Assembly: GCF_027580225.2 (NCBI RefSeq)
Contig: NC_073355.2
Span: forward strand, 19,196,001-19,260,000
DNA from: Misgurnus anguillicaudatus
Lineage: Eukaryota > Chordata > Actinopteri > Cypriniformes > Cobitidae
Direction of reading: 5' to 3'
DNA length: 64,000 nt
A model generated the notes under the pieces. That model was not told where the DNA came from. It did not search any database and saw only the letters and a program-made list of their open reading frames with translations. Positions within the stretch are counted from its first letter, which is position 1; every line of letters starts with the position of its first letter. The position numbers and the translations under genes were made by a program. This document shows positions 10,243 to 21,029 of this stretch, one piece after another.

Positions 10243-11033
10243 AGGACTAGTTCAGTATTTTACACTTAAAGCCCTGTTTTCAGATTGTTTATGATGAAAT
10301 AGAACGGTTTTGACTGAAATTTCAACATATGCGGCTGCCCTGAGAATTTTCTGGTGTTTGTTGTTTCACCTCCCACCTCTACAATGGCTGTATGGGTGCA
10401 CAGGAACAATCCTTCCTAAAATGCATTAAACTTTCGTTTACAAAGACGTGAAACTCACCGAGTGGTCAGGGGTGTTCACTCATATGCTCACACAAAAATC
10501 GCTGCAAAAGATGCTTTCCAACAGCTGTTTTAGCATTCGTTGTAAACTTGTGGACCTATTTTTTCTAATGCATCACACCCGTACATTCTTCCGCTGAGAG
10601 CTTAAATAATAGACACTCCAGCCCAGTTGGTGGCGATAATCCACCTTTGCCAATTGCAAGAATACAAACAACGTTCCCAGCGCGGAGTAATACCATACCT
10701 CACATCACATCTAATACAAGTCAATGGAGTTGGACAAAAACTACGATAAAACCTGTTGGAATGCGTCTTTTGCAGCAATTTTTTTGTGAGCATATCAGTG
10801 AACACCCCTGACCACTCGGTGAGTTTCACGTCTTTGTAAATGAAAGTTTAATGCATTTTAGGAAGGATTGTTCCTGTGCCCCTATACAGCCATTATAGAG
10901 GTGGGAGGTGATACAAGAAACACCCGAAATTCTCGGGCCAACATCACATGTCCAAATTTCAGTCAAAACCGTTCCACTCCATCACAAACAATCTGAAAAC
11001 AGGGCTTTACGTATAAAATACCAAACCTGTCCT
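10243..11033. mobile_element. TTAA-flanked long-hairpin MITE
   Basis: Flanked by TTAA (10239-10242, 11034-11037), with ends AGGACTAGTTCAGTATTTTA and TAAAATACCAAACCTGTCCT. The inverted arms extend roughly 290 bp: AAAGCCCTGTTTTCAGATTG mirrors CAATCTGAAAACAGGGCTTT, and GTGAAACTCACCGAGTGGTC mirrors GACCACTCGGTGAGTTTCAC. The loop is about 200 bp. TTAA targets are typical of piggyBac and Kolobok families; which one mobilised it cannot be told. Open frames in the arms are not genes. Confidence 0.85.
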
Positions 11034-11221
11034 TTAATATAAGGACATTTTTATTATAAATATAAATGTGTTGAAAAAAGGCTGAAGAGAGGAAGTACAC
11101 CTGTGGCATTAAGATAAGTAAATGATGGGGTAATTTTCAATTTTCTGTGAACTACTATTAGCCTACTTGAAAAACTTGTTGCTTGAACCTCAGTCAGATT
11201 GATTTACTACATGCTACATAA

Positions 11222-11978
11222 TAGAGGTCGACCGATAGTGGATTTTACCGATAACTAAGTTGGTCCCTACTTGCTGATAACCGATTAATCAACCAATAGT
11301 TTTTAAAACGGATACTGGATAAAATCAAACATAACACTAAAAAAAGTGAAACAGTGCTGAAATATAAGTAAAACAACAACAGTACTGAACCATTAAAATG
11401 TGCTAAATGAAATAAATAAATATATTAATTATATTAAGTAAATACTTCTGCGAAATACTCCAACTGGTCAAATTGAAATGACATAAATGTATATTAGGCT
11501 ATATGTGTAGTCTTGTACTTTATTTGCTTTTGTTTAAACATTTAATGATTATCTAATCAAAATAACAAAAGATGTATTGCAGTGATGATAAAAAAAGAAC
11601 TGAATTCAGATTTTGATTAGTTGGATATGTTAACGTAGCTGACAGCAGCATATAGTTCACTTTATCTTATTATTAACTTAAAATATGGATAAAAGTACCA
11701 GCTGGAATAAACAAATGCAAATTGATTGTAATAATCATGACAATAAACATTTGGGTTGGATTTATCTGCATATATTTTTGTGTAACTGTTTGAGGTACTA
11801 ATAGCATCCTGTCAGCCTTGACAAACTTAAGTTCCTGCTGTTGTTTCTCTGCTAATGCAGCATCTATTCAGCAAATGAATGACTTCAAAATGATATGAAG
11901 CAACAGACGAACCCGGAAAAAGTATCAGCGTGGATTTTTTGCCAATAATCAAAAAAACGATTAATCGATCTACCTCTA
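11222..11978. mobile_element. Non-autonomous hAT with TAGAGGTCGACCGATA ends
   Basis: The left end TAGAGGTCGACCGATA is mirrored by AATCGATCTACCTCTA. Flanks CTACATAA (11214-11221) and CTTCATAA (11979-11986) match at 7 of 8 positions, consistent with a decayed 8-bp hAT duplication. The interior is AT-rich with no transposase. Confidence 0.8.
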
Positions 11979-12264
11979 CTTCATAATATTTTGACATTTA
12001 ACATTTTTGTATATTTAAATAAGAAGTGTATTACACACACATATGGAAGTATACAAGAGCATAAAATAAAATGTGTCACCTGACTGCAACACAAGAGTTG
12101 ATGGCATAATGCCTATGAGTGAAATGTGTTTTATAATGTACTATAGGTAATGATCAGATCATCCTAGGCATTGCAGCAATACTGAAGAGACTCTTTGAAG
12201 GATGATAGAAAGTATTGCCTCCAACAGCAGCAGCCAATGGGTCTTTAGCAGGGCGGGAGGTGAG

Positions 12265-12273
12265 CGAGAGAGT

Positions 12274-12325
<52 letters not shown>
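12265..12325. repeat. (GA)n microsatellite
   Basis: About 30 GA dinucleotides with two GTGAG interruptions at the left end. It produces spurious Arg/Glu frames on the + strand and Ser/Leu frames on the - strand. It lies about 860 bp upstream of the candidate exon, so it could sit in or near that gene's promoter or 5' leader. Confidence 0.95.
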
Positions 12326-12328
<3 letters not shown>

Positions 12329-13182
12329 CTGCTCTCAATGGAAGTTGCTGTAAGTGCATTGGATATGTATACTACACTTCACTCGCTTTCAGCCGGAGCT
12401 ACGTACACTCGTTTCCAGTCAACAGCCGCTTGTTGCTTTAGCTCATATACAGTACGACATTTTTAAAGTAAGCCGGCAACTTGTATATTTTACTATACTT
12501 ATTTATCCATTCATTTTTTCGTGTTGGTTGCGGTCGTTATACAGTGCCGGTGAAATTTAGAGTACCTACGCACTACGCGTACAGTTTGTGTCTCTGACCG
12601 GTTACCGCTGCACCATGTGTAACGTTTGAATTTTTGTCGATAGTTGATGTAGTTATTCAATAGGTTTGTGATATGACTGCTTGTTCGCGTTTAAACCTTC
12701 AAACATTTTGAAATAACAACAGCTGGACCAGTAATGCAAAGTCAGGAACTATGAGAGGATCCTACCATCACATTTCACACGAGACTTTCATCGTATTCAA
12801 AGTGGGCTAAATACTATTTACGAGACTGCCTAGCTTTATTTGACCTTATATCGGACGATCAAAGATAACGTGACTGATGGAAAGTGAAAACTGAAGGAAT
12901 GATTCGTTGCAAGGTTGTTAGTATGACGCGTGAATGTAATGACAGGTAGGCGCAATATATTCATAAACCTATTACGACTCGCGTTCTTTGATCGCGCGCT
13001 TTTACTATTAACGTATGGCACATTAATCGCAGGCATCACCAGGAATTTGCAACTGGACAACATTCATGCTTCATCTAAGTAGTTTTGATGCAAGTTAATA
13101 AGAATTAAAGTTGTGGTTGCTGAACGGAGCACACGCGACACACGGACAGCATAAAAGTGGCGTCACAGCGCGAGGCTCCAGA
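12326..13182 (+). promoter_or_regulatory. Candidate promoter / 5' leader of the gene starting at 13183
   Basis: This low-copy stretch between the (GA)n tract and the candidate start codon has more CpGs than the window average (clusters near 12570-12610 and 12920-13000). I see no obvious TATA box or initiator, and several short upstream ATGs. An in-frame TAA at 13099-13101 closes the exon frame upstream. The assignment rests entirely on the exon call. Confidence 0.3.
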
Positions 13183-13528
13183 ATGAGCGCCAGCGGATCG
13201 GATCCCAAATCCACAGAGAGACAATTCACAGGTCTGCCCAAAGCACACAGATCCGGGAGACTGAACAGGAAAGTGGATTGCGCGGAGAGCAGACACGACT
13301 CTTTCTGGAAAACCTTTACTCGCACATCGACCCGGCACGGACTTGCTTTCACGTGCATGGACGGGAATGCCATCATGTATGATAACCAGAGCACATCTTC
13401 CAAGATTTTCACACATTGTAACGGGAGGAATGCCAGCTGGAATGGAAAAAGAAAGTTTGCATTGTGCACTTGGAGTTGGTGGGCGTTTTTCTGCGTGCAT
13501 GTCCACATGTTGAGAGCAGTAGCACAAG
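13183..13528 (+). CDS. Candidate first coding exon of a secreted or membrane protein
   Basis: An ATG at 13183 (context AGAATGA) opens 115 codons that run into CAAG|GTAAAT, a good splice donor at 13529 leaving a phase-1 intron. The protein starts MSASGSDPKS, is basic and serine-rich for about 88 residues, then has a hydrophobic segment (FALCTWSWWAFFCVHVHML) ending AVAQG. That layout resembles a signal peptide or signal anchor; a later Met at residue 59 would shorten the leader. Phase-1 first introns after a signal peptide are typical of extracellular mosaic proteins (CUB, Sushi, Ig, EGF). Upstream frame is closed by a stop at 13099. Antisense frames of 140 and 169 codons overlap it and could instead be the true reading, but they lack splice context. 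I do not recognise the gene; a CSMD-type protein is one speculative option. Confidence 0.5.
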
Positions 13529-16345
13529 GTAAATACAATCTTATGATGCTTTTAACACCTGAAGTAACACATATGACACAACAGGTTTCGTTTAGGTCAT
13601 GCATGCATGTATATCATAGACTATATGTACATAATTCTATGAATCAGTATGGTGTCATATTGGAGATGTGAATGGTGCTTGATCAATGTGTTTGACACTG
13701 ATGTCACAAACTTGATTTCAATGATAATGGTGGTTGAAAATATTTGTCTGTATATGCAACAGACAGTTGAGCTGAGATCTCTGGACATGAACAAAGGAGG
13801 AGTCATTAGGTCAGACTGCATGCATGGTCACAGATGGCATATGCATCAATCGGCGGTCCCCTATAATGCTTCTCATAGGGGGAATATCATGCATAGTATG
13901 TATGGTGAGGGGCACGTGGGGAAGTGTAACAGTTGGTATGCTGAAGAGAAACTTACTGGATTTTTCCTTTTGTGTTTCTTTTTTAAGGATGCCTATAATG
14001 CATTTAGTTACATTTAATCAAATGACAAAATTTATGTTTTATTAATAACTTACAAAGTAATTTTAAGGTAAGAACAAAACGTTACGTTCTTAGAGAGGTC
14101 ACATCAGAATAAGTGCAGTTTGCTATTTATATTTATGAGCGTAGTTATTGTAGACATTGGAGGATATAATAGAAATAATCAGTCGTGCATGATTATTGAT
14201 GATGGGACTTTTATGTCTCTGCAAATTATTTTATTAAAAAAAATAACGCAGCATGCCTCATTAAAAAGCACATTTATAATTCGCTAATACTGCACAGATT
14301 AGAGTCATTTTAGTCCAGTAATCGAAAGGATAAATGATCTATGAAAAGCCACTGAAATTCTGATGAATAGAAAACCTCATTCCACCCACAATACTTGTAT
14401 TTTTGTCACATTAAACGTGATATTTGCATTCCTTAAGGCACCGTACAATTATTGGCAGCATGTTTTGTTAAAAAATAAGCAGGAATTTCAAGGTGTTTCA
14501 ATCAGATGCAGACTAGATTGAGCCAGTAATATCAAGTAAAAGACGTGCATAAGCCACAAGCTTTGCGTTTTGTTTTTGTAACTAAGATTTTGTGTATTCA
14601 CAGGATGACACAAAAGAGATAAAACTCCATATCACATTCACCCTGCAGTAACGCTGCATGTCTTAGACAAACATGTTTGAGTTTCTGTTTTGCATGTGTC
14701 CCTTCACAATGTTCCCAAGATAAGCACTTACTAGAGATAAATTCCCATCACTATTCAGAAAAAAACATGGGCACTTTTTATGTATTCCTCTCACATTGTT
14801 TGAATGACCGATATATTGTGTGTACATATCATAAATACTGTCCTGAGTGATGCTTCAAAGTCTACACATCTGAGATTAATGGTTAACTTTAAGGAACCCT
14901 AAGTGGACGCTTAGACCATATATGGACCAACGTATATTTGTTAAAAGCCGGTTGGAGGTGTAGTTATTTAACGCACGATTGCAGTATTTTATTGCACGCT
15001 TCAAACTTTATATACTTTATTTAATTTCTAAAGGATCAGCGATGTTGTTTATAGGTACGTGCGGTGTCAGCCCTTTCCCAAGTCCTGTGTCAAGGTCTTT
15101 GATGTTTGGAGAGCTCCCAGCACTGTTCTGGGAATGGGCTAGATATTATTGATCTGAATTGAGAAGCCAACTGCTTTCGGAGCTAGCGTATTGGGATGAG
15201 GTCAACATATTAAACATTACATTGCGTTTACATGTGATGTTTGTTTAAATCCTCAGTCACCACAACCACACAAAATATAAATCTCAGCATTGAGATGTGT
15301 CAAGACTGTTGCCGCCTTTATTTTGAGACAAGGAGGAACAGTAAGTGTGTAGTCAGTCACAGTTTATGTCGAAATGAAAAACTGCTTGTTAAAGTCTTTA
15401 AGGTACTTGGCTCTCATATTGATACATAAAATGCCTGGCAAATCTAGCTTTTTGCATGTGTTTATGTTTGGTTCAAATCATAAACCTGGCTGGCTTGAAT
15501 TTTCTGGCTGCTTGGGTCTGGCAGAAGACCACAGTGCCCTTAAAACCAAACACTGGGGCAGAGAGGGAGTTTGTCAAGCAGTAGCAGGTGCACAATCTAC
15601 GGTCGTGCTCCAAATAAAAGTCTCTGGGCTAATGATGTTTGTGCCAGAGCATTGTGCAGGTAAATGCAGTTTCTTTCACAAGCAAGTGCCTGCGCCCTGT
15701 ATATAATCTGCTAGCTGTGCCAGCAGACAAATCCGTACTACTTATTTATTGCTGTAAACCTTTATATTTCATTGCCTCACCATCTGTGCAATCAGGCACT
15801 TCAGAAAAAGTTGCTTTTCACTCACCGTTCTTCTGTATCAGAAAAATCTGCCTCGACTCGGATAAGAAACATTAGCACAGAGCGCAGCCACGTAACTCCG
15901 TGTGATTTCCTGACTGCAGTCATTTTGATTATTGATTTGCACACAAATCTTTGCGCGTATATGTAATGCACGGGCTGCCATTCATTCCCCAGCTGTGCAA
16001 TGCTGCCAGCTTGTCCAGGTGAAGGATAACACATAGTAATTCATGTCAAAGTTGAAAAATGGCCTTCTATCCTCCAGATTAAAATGATGAGTAATTCCCA
16101 GAATGACGAATTGTGCTGGTGCCCCTTAACGTGAATTAAATTTTTCAGCTCTCTTTCATGTACTGAAGGTTAATAATCAAGTCCGTTGTTTCCCAGAAAG
16201 GTTAATGAAATTATGAATGGTTTTTCAGGATTAAGATGACTCAAATTAGAGAATGTTTTACCTCTTTGTTTGCGTTGCTCAAACCTTTGATTGCGTTTTT
16301 ATTTCAAAATTTCTATGACAGATTTAATACTTTAAATATAAAAAC
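13529..16345 (+). other. Probable start of intron 1; no gene or clear repeat
   Basis: Begins with the donor GTAAAT. The rest is low-copy AT-rich sequence. Open frames at 13649-14045, 15241-15429 and 15374-15875 have no recognisable domain. No exon with both splice signals stands out. Confidence 0.35.
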
Positions 16346-16550
16346 TAGGGATGCACTGATACAAAATGTCTGTGCCGATATCAGTATTCAAATACCCAGA
16401 ATGACATCTACTAATAACGAAAGATTGTGTACTTTTTACTCATTGTTTCAAATTAATATGTAAATCCTAAAAGTGCAGAGATGTCTGAAATGTCCGTGCC
16501 GAATGCCGATAGCGATATTCAATTAACCAGAATTACATCTTCCAATATTG
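16346..16550. mobile_element. Degenerate hAT-like fragment (TAGGGATGCACTGATA)
   Basis: TAGGGATGCACTGATA is a recognisable hAT-type terminus. Two repeats of GTGCCGAT...GATATTCAA and AGAATGACATCT / AGAATTACATCT follow, an internal duplication of about 120 bp. No right terminus is found. Confidence 0.45.
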
Positions 16551-16604
16551 TAGGGGGGTGGCACGGTTCACAAAGCCCAAGGTTTTGTTTGTATCAAGGT
16601 TTTA

Positions 16605-16977
16605 CTGTGGGTTCACACCAGCCGTGTTTGAGGCGTCAAATGTGCCTAGTTTGCCGCTTGAACATTTTGAGTTTACTCACCTCATTTGCGCGTGAAAGCT
16701 ACGCATGAAATTCTAGTCATTGAGACATTCACACGGAAATTCGCGTCATGGGAGGGGCTTCTGCGACTCCACTCGCTTCCTGTAATCACGTCACTACTAG
16801 AGCAAGCTCCTGATTGGTAACGCGGCACGTTTTCCCGGAATCGCATCAACCGCACTGCGTTAAACGCCTCATTCTCGCCGCGAGACCTCCAGGCGCACGT
16901 CACTGCGTCTTCAGATTGACTTAACATTGAAATCATTCGTGCTTGACGCATCTATCGCGGCTGGTGTGAACGCTGCA
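16605..16977. mobile_element. MITE with GTTCACACCAGCC ends and TTA duplication (PIF/Harbinger-like)
   Basis: Left end GGGTTCACACCAGCCG, right end GCGGCTGGTGTGAACGC, flanked by TTA on both sides (16602-16604, 16978-16980), the target typical of PIF/Harbinger. Copy 2 is at 52461-52790, sharing TTCGCGTCATGGGAGGGG and ACTAGAGCAAGCTCCTGATT. The flanks (16551-16604 and 16981-17030, both with CACGGTT) look like an older hAT-type repeat that received it. Confidence 0.75.
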
Positions 16978-17159
16978 TTAGGGTCACGGTTTTCGGTTCT
17001 GTACGATTCTTTGTTGTTTTTGTTTTTTCTTTTAATCGTTAACACTCCAGAAATTTACTTCAGCATATGATATACAGCTTAATTATCCACAATTTAGGAT
17101 ACAGTATTAACAAAATTGTTATGTCATGTAATAATGCACAAACTGAATTTGAGTTGAGT

Positions 17160-17622
17160 TTAAGCATGCAACTCGTGACCCGGTTGGGAAAATCCAGCGC
17201 ATCAAACACACACGTAAAACTCCACTGCTACCCCGGATAATAAACTATATCCATTGTTTCCATAAGGCTGGCTTTCTTCTCCTTACATCCAAAAACACAC
17301 AACTCTTTCATGCCATTGTTGAATTTTGAAATTAAACAGAACTGTGTCGCGTGATGTGATGTTTGCAAGCTCTAGCGTCTCCCGCTGATTGACAGTATAG
17401 ACTTATAGAAAACCCCTGAAACGTCAGTTGGACCTGTAATCGAAAAAAAAACTTTCCGAAACTTGTACGAACCCTGGCGAAGTGCATTCGGCACAGAAAT
17501 ACTCTGTAACACGTCCAACTGCTTTTTTGACACTTACCTTCGTTTAGCATGAGGAAACAACTCTATAACTGTGTTAATAAGTCAGAATGCTTGAAATCCC
17601 ATTTAACACCCCCTTTAACTAG
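17160..17622 (-). repeat. Dispersed family X, copy 1
   Basis: Shares long segments with copies at 43850-44600, 48480-49240 and 49312-49500: CCATTGTTTCCATAAGGCTG, ACATCCAAAAACACAC, AACCCTGGCGAAGTGCATTC and AAGTCAGAATGC. Oriented with its apparent start (GCATTCTGACTTATTAACAC) on the minus strand. This copy lacks the splice-donor-like GTAAGTAAG found in copies 2 and 3. Confidence 0.7.
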
Positions 17623-18215
17623 AAATTAATGTATTTACCAGTTAAATGCAAACTATTACTTAGAGTATTCCCTATAGTGTAAAGACTAATGGTATAAACT
17701 TGGTTACGATCAATCCCAAGATTTAGAATCATTTCAAATCAGGAGTCCTATTGATTGCCAACATAACATAACTAGGGTTCAGATGCAATGCAATGGAAAA
17801 TAAATGGGAAATTATACATTTGAAAATGAAGTATAGAAGAAATATCATTCAAAGAAGAACTCACATGTCAGCAGGATTGTAACGATCTAAAACTGGGACT
17901 TTAAATAGGTGATAAATGAGAACAACTTTGCCTGGGAAGGGCTAAACCAAAATTTACTTCTTTAATTAAGAAAAATCTGTATTATCGCTTAATCCCAGCC
18001 GTATAACACTGTATTTCCTCATTAAAATCATTGCTTCAGTTATTAATGTAAGTTCATCAAAGCACACGGAAATGCTTTAGCTTTTTTGGATGAAAGACTG
18101 GTGCTGTTTGTTAAGTTTATGATGGAATTACAGGGACCCATTCAGAAGAGTTTATATTGATATATATTTCTAAACTACACATTTGACACAGTGCATTCAA
18201 TATAGTATAAAGACC
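17623..18215. other. No gene or clear repeat
   Basis: AT-rich sequence without a sizeable frame, tandem repeat or recognisable terminus. Confidence 0.35.
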
Positions 18216-18386
18216 AAAGCTTTAAAAAGGTCCTAATATGTACCATTCAGGTACAAATATCTATATTTGAACTGCCAATATATACCTTTGAAGTACTAAT
18301 ATGCACTCTTTGGGTAAAAAGGTGTACCTTTTTGAAAGGGCACTGTCCCAGTGACAACTTTTGTACCTTTATTTCTGAAAGTGTAG
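18216..18386. mobile_element. MITE fragment, GTACC-rich family (copy 1)
   Basis: Repeated CTAATATGTACC/GTACTAATATGCAC motifs, then GGGCACTGTCCCAGTGACAA, CTTTTGTACCTTT and TTCTGAAAGTGTA. The same set of motifs occurs at 25496-26060 and 49541-49620. No coding sequence. Confidence 0.6.
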
Positions 18387-18657
18387 CAGTGTTTCTCAAC
18401 CAGGGGGCCCACAGGGAGACCTCAACAGATTTCCAAGGGAGCCTTAAGATGACTTAAAATTATTTGAAATAAGGCAAAAATGGCATTATAATAAATCAAA
18501 ATATGTTTTTATTGTTTGGTTATTTTTGTAATAAATAACCATCTGTCTACTCATGCTAAGCTCTAGAACATTCTATTGGGTAGAGATAGTGTGAGTGGGC
18601 GGGCCTTCAAATATTGTTTTGAGCAATAATGGAAGTGAAAAAGGCTGAGAACCACTA
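18387..18657. mobile_element. Non-autonomous hAT (CAGTGTTTCTCAACCAGGGG)
   Basis: Left terminus CAGTGTTTCTCAACCAGGGG and right terminus GGCTGAGAACCACT are imperfect inverted repeats of the teleost hAT type. A clean 8-bp duplication is not visible (left AAGTGTAG, right ATCTAGTG), so the copy is old or one end is eroded. It abuts the GTACC-family MITE. Confidence 0.6.
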
Positions 18658-19940
18658 ATCTAGTGTTATCTGGCATGTTGTCATGTGAAATTACACAAAA
18701 CAATTTAATACAAAATGAAACTCGCTCAACAGACATGCATCGATTCTTTTAATTGGAATTAAATGAACTTGGTTGTTTCATCATCATAGGAGCTTTATGC
18801 AGCATTTCAGCAAAGGACAATTTTCAACAGTGGCTCTTAATAAGGCATTGATCTGCACTATAAAAAGTTAATAAATATATTGCTAAATTGCTAAAACAAA
18901 AAAGCACACAGTGAAGCATGTTGACTGAATGTCGATATTTTCAGCACAACCTTGTTTGAAAGCTTTCTTGTATTGTTTGAAGAAACCGAAAAGTAATCAA
19001 GTGTTTGGGATTCTTTAATATGATGAATGGAGCCAAATGCCTTTGAAAAGACTGATTGTTGTCACAAAACAGTGATTGATTGCTTTATCGATTAACTAAG
19101 CAGACTACTCTGAAACAGGTTTCTATCTTACAAATAATGTGTCAGATATTCACAATTCTTTTCATTTATGGAAGACCTGGTATAATACGATTTAAACTAG
19201 TATAAGTTATGTCATGTCATTTAAATTTAGAGGACTAAAGGGTGTCTGACAGCGTTTCAATACTGAAACTCATATTCTTCAGGTTCAATTGAGATGTTGG
19301 GGGTGACTTAAAATGAGTTCAAAAGTCATCGTATGACTGCCTGCCAATCTTAAACAGATTTAGCCAGTGCTTTTCGATCTGCAGTCATTTTAGCTGACAT
19401 TAGAGACCGTTTTAAAAAGAGCGGTCACCTGTTGCGATACTTGGCAGGCTTTATTATACCCCAACAATAAAAGTCTTTGAGCAATAACGGTACTTCTGTT
19501 TATAAGGACTTCCATATGTAAGCTAATTCCTGAGGTTGAGCCGGCACACTTTCAGCTATTGTGCATAATAGACACAAGATGTGTTTAACTCAGTCTAGAT
19601 AATGGGGCTTTGCTAACTTAATAGTCTGAAAAGTAGCTTGCGTTGACCTTTAAGATCTTAACAGCCTTCAACGTTTTTCGTCTGAGCTTCAAATTTCATT
19701 TCGCTTTTTGTTTGAGGATTTGATCGTCAGTTCAGTGCTTTAATCTCAGTAGTGTTTTAAATAGCATAAAAAGTGTTACATCATGCAACATACAGTATTT
19801 GCCTTGAATTTAAACATACGGTAACCTTGGATTGCAAATTATAATTGGGCAGTTCTGACTCTTCTGATTGGATGAGCTGTATTTGACTGCACTTTTAAGC
19901 AATATTACACAAGCAAGACTTTCTTTTTGCACCATGCCTG
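18658..19940. other. No gene or clear repeat
   Basis: Low-copy AT-rich sequence. I see no exon, terminus pair or tandem array. Confidence 0.35.
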
Positions 19941-19943
19941 CTA

Positions 19944-20010
19944 ATTTACATTTACCACATTTAGCAGACGCTGTCATCCAAAGCTACTTAGAAAAGTGAT
20001 TGAGCATCAC
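19944..20010 (-). repeat. SINE/LINE tail fragment
   Basis: CATTTAGCAGACGCTGTCAT followed by CCAAAGCTACTTA is the reverse complement of a common fish SINE/LINE tail (AAAGCG-TCTGCTAAATG). Only the 3' tail is present. A more decayed look-alike lies at 42322-42365. Confidence 0.5.
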
Positions 20011-20244
20011 TTGATTCCAGAACAGTACATGTTACAGGTCTCCACATGTACTGATGAGAGAAAAATAACACAGCTCTTCTTTCAGTACACACCGTTTGCA
20101 TGTTCGAGTCTGAAATGCTGCAAACAAACCGAGTCATAAAAACAGTGTAACATCCCAATCAGTCAACACTTGCAACACTGCAACTAAATTAAAGGACCAG
20201 AACTAACTGTTGTATACAATATTAATGCACAAAGTTGCTTGAAA

Positions 20245-20477
20245 CCCAGATAGCAAAAAATATCCGCATGGCTTCTTTATGCCACCAGCCCCAAGCTGTC
20301 GGCTATAGGTGCGTCCCGCTGGCGGGGATGAAACTTTTGCCGCCGAATACGTCACTCTCATTTGTTGCGAGATGCCGCCGCGGCGGTCCGCCGTCAGACC
20401 TGTTTGCGATTACGCCCTTATGACGCTTACTGCTGCCAGAGCACCGCCGGTGGTCCGCCGACTCATTGCTATCTGGG
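20245..20477. mobile_element. GC-rich MITE with CCCAGATAGCA ends
   Basis: Left CCCAGATAGCA, right TGCTATCTGGG, perfect inverted repeats. The interior is unusually GC- and CpG-rich (GCCGCCGCGGCGGTCCGCCG) compared with flanks. It is short, has no frame of note and no clear target duplication. Confidence 0.65.
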
Positions 20478-21006
20478 AACTTGTTAAAGTCTGTGTAAAG
20501 TCATTTCAGAGAATTGTTTCTAATCACATTATAAATGTTGGAAATGTTGCTGAAACATGTTACGAAGACTGTGAACTATGTAGTACTGAATTGTAAAGTT
20601 AGACCGTTAAAACAGTTTTTATCAGTTTGGGCGTGCCTGAAATCATGGCTCGATGATGCACTGGAGCCACCGAGAATGGCCCCGCCCCTAACAATAATAC
20701 TAATAACTAAAGTAAGTTAGCTTTAACGTATCGCCCACCTAATCGCGATATGCCAGTTTCCCGCGAGTGGGTGTAGTTTCAGCCCAGACAGTGGTCACAC
20801 CCCCAGCATTTGAGAGCAGAGAATAATTTTTTTTCCAAGATTTTGATAACTTTTTTATTTGGGTGGTTATAGTATTGCGTAGCCAGACCTTTATATGCTT
20901 TGAATGGCCAAGGACCGCCCCAAGAGGACATATGACTGACACGTAAAGCAACCAATCACGCTTCGCTTCATGTTTAGAGAAGAAAATGTCTCCACAATAA
21001 CAGACT
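20478..21006. other. Unassigned sequence
   Basis: A short frame at 20739-21050 (minus) lacks a recognisable domain and crosses into the MITE at 21007. Nothing else is supportable. Confidence 0.3.
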
Positions 21007-21029
21007 GTTGCTGGTTGCATGAACTGTTT

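Noticed and set aside
12159..12466. Arg/Glu- and Ser/Leu-rich frames
   Set aside because: They translate the (GA)n microsatellite.
13095..13604. Antisense frames of 169 and 140 codons over the candidate exon
   Set aside because: They are on the opposite strand of the better-supported exon, end without splice signals that I can recognise, and show no domain. They are kept only as a caveat in the exon entry.
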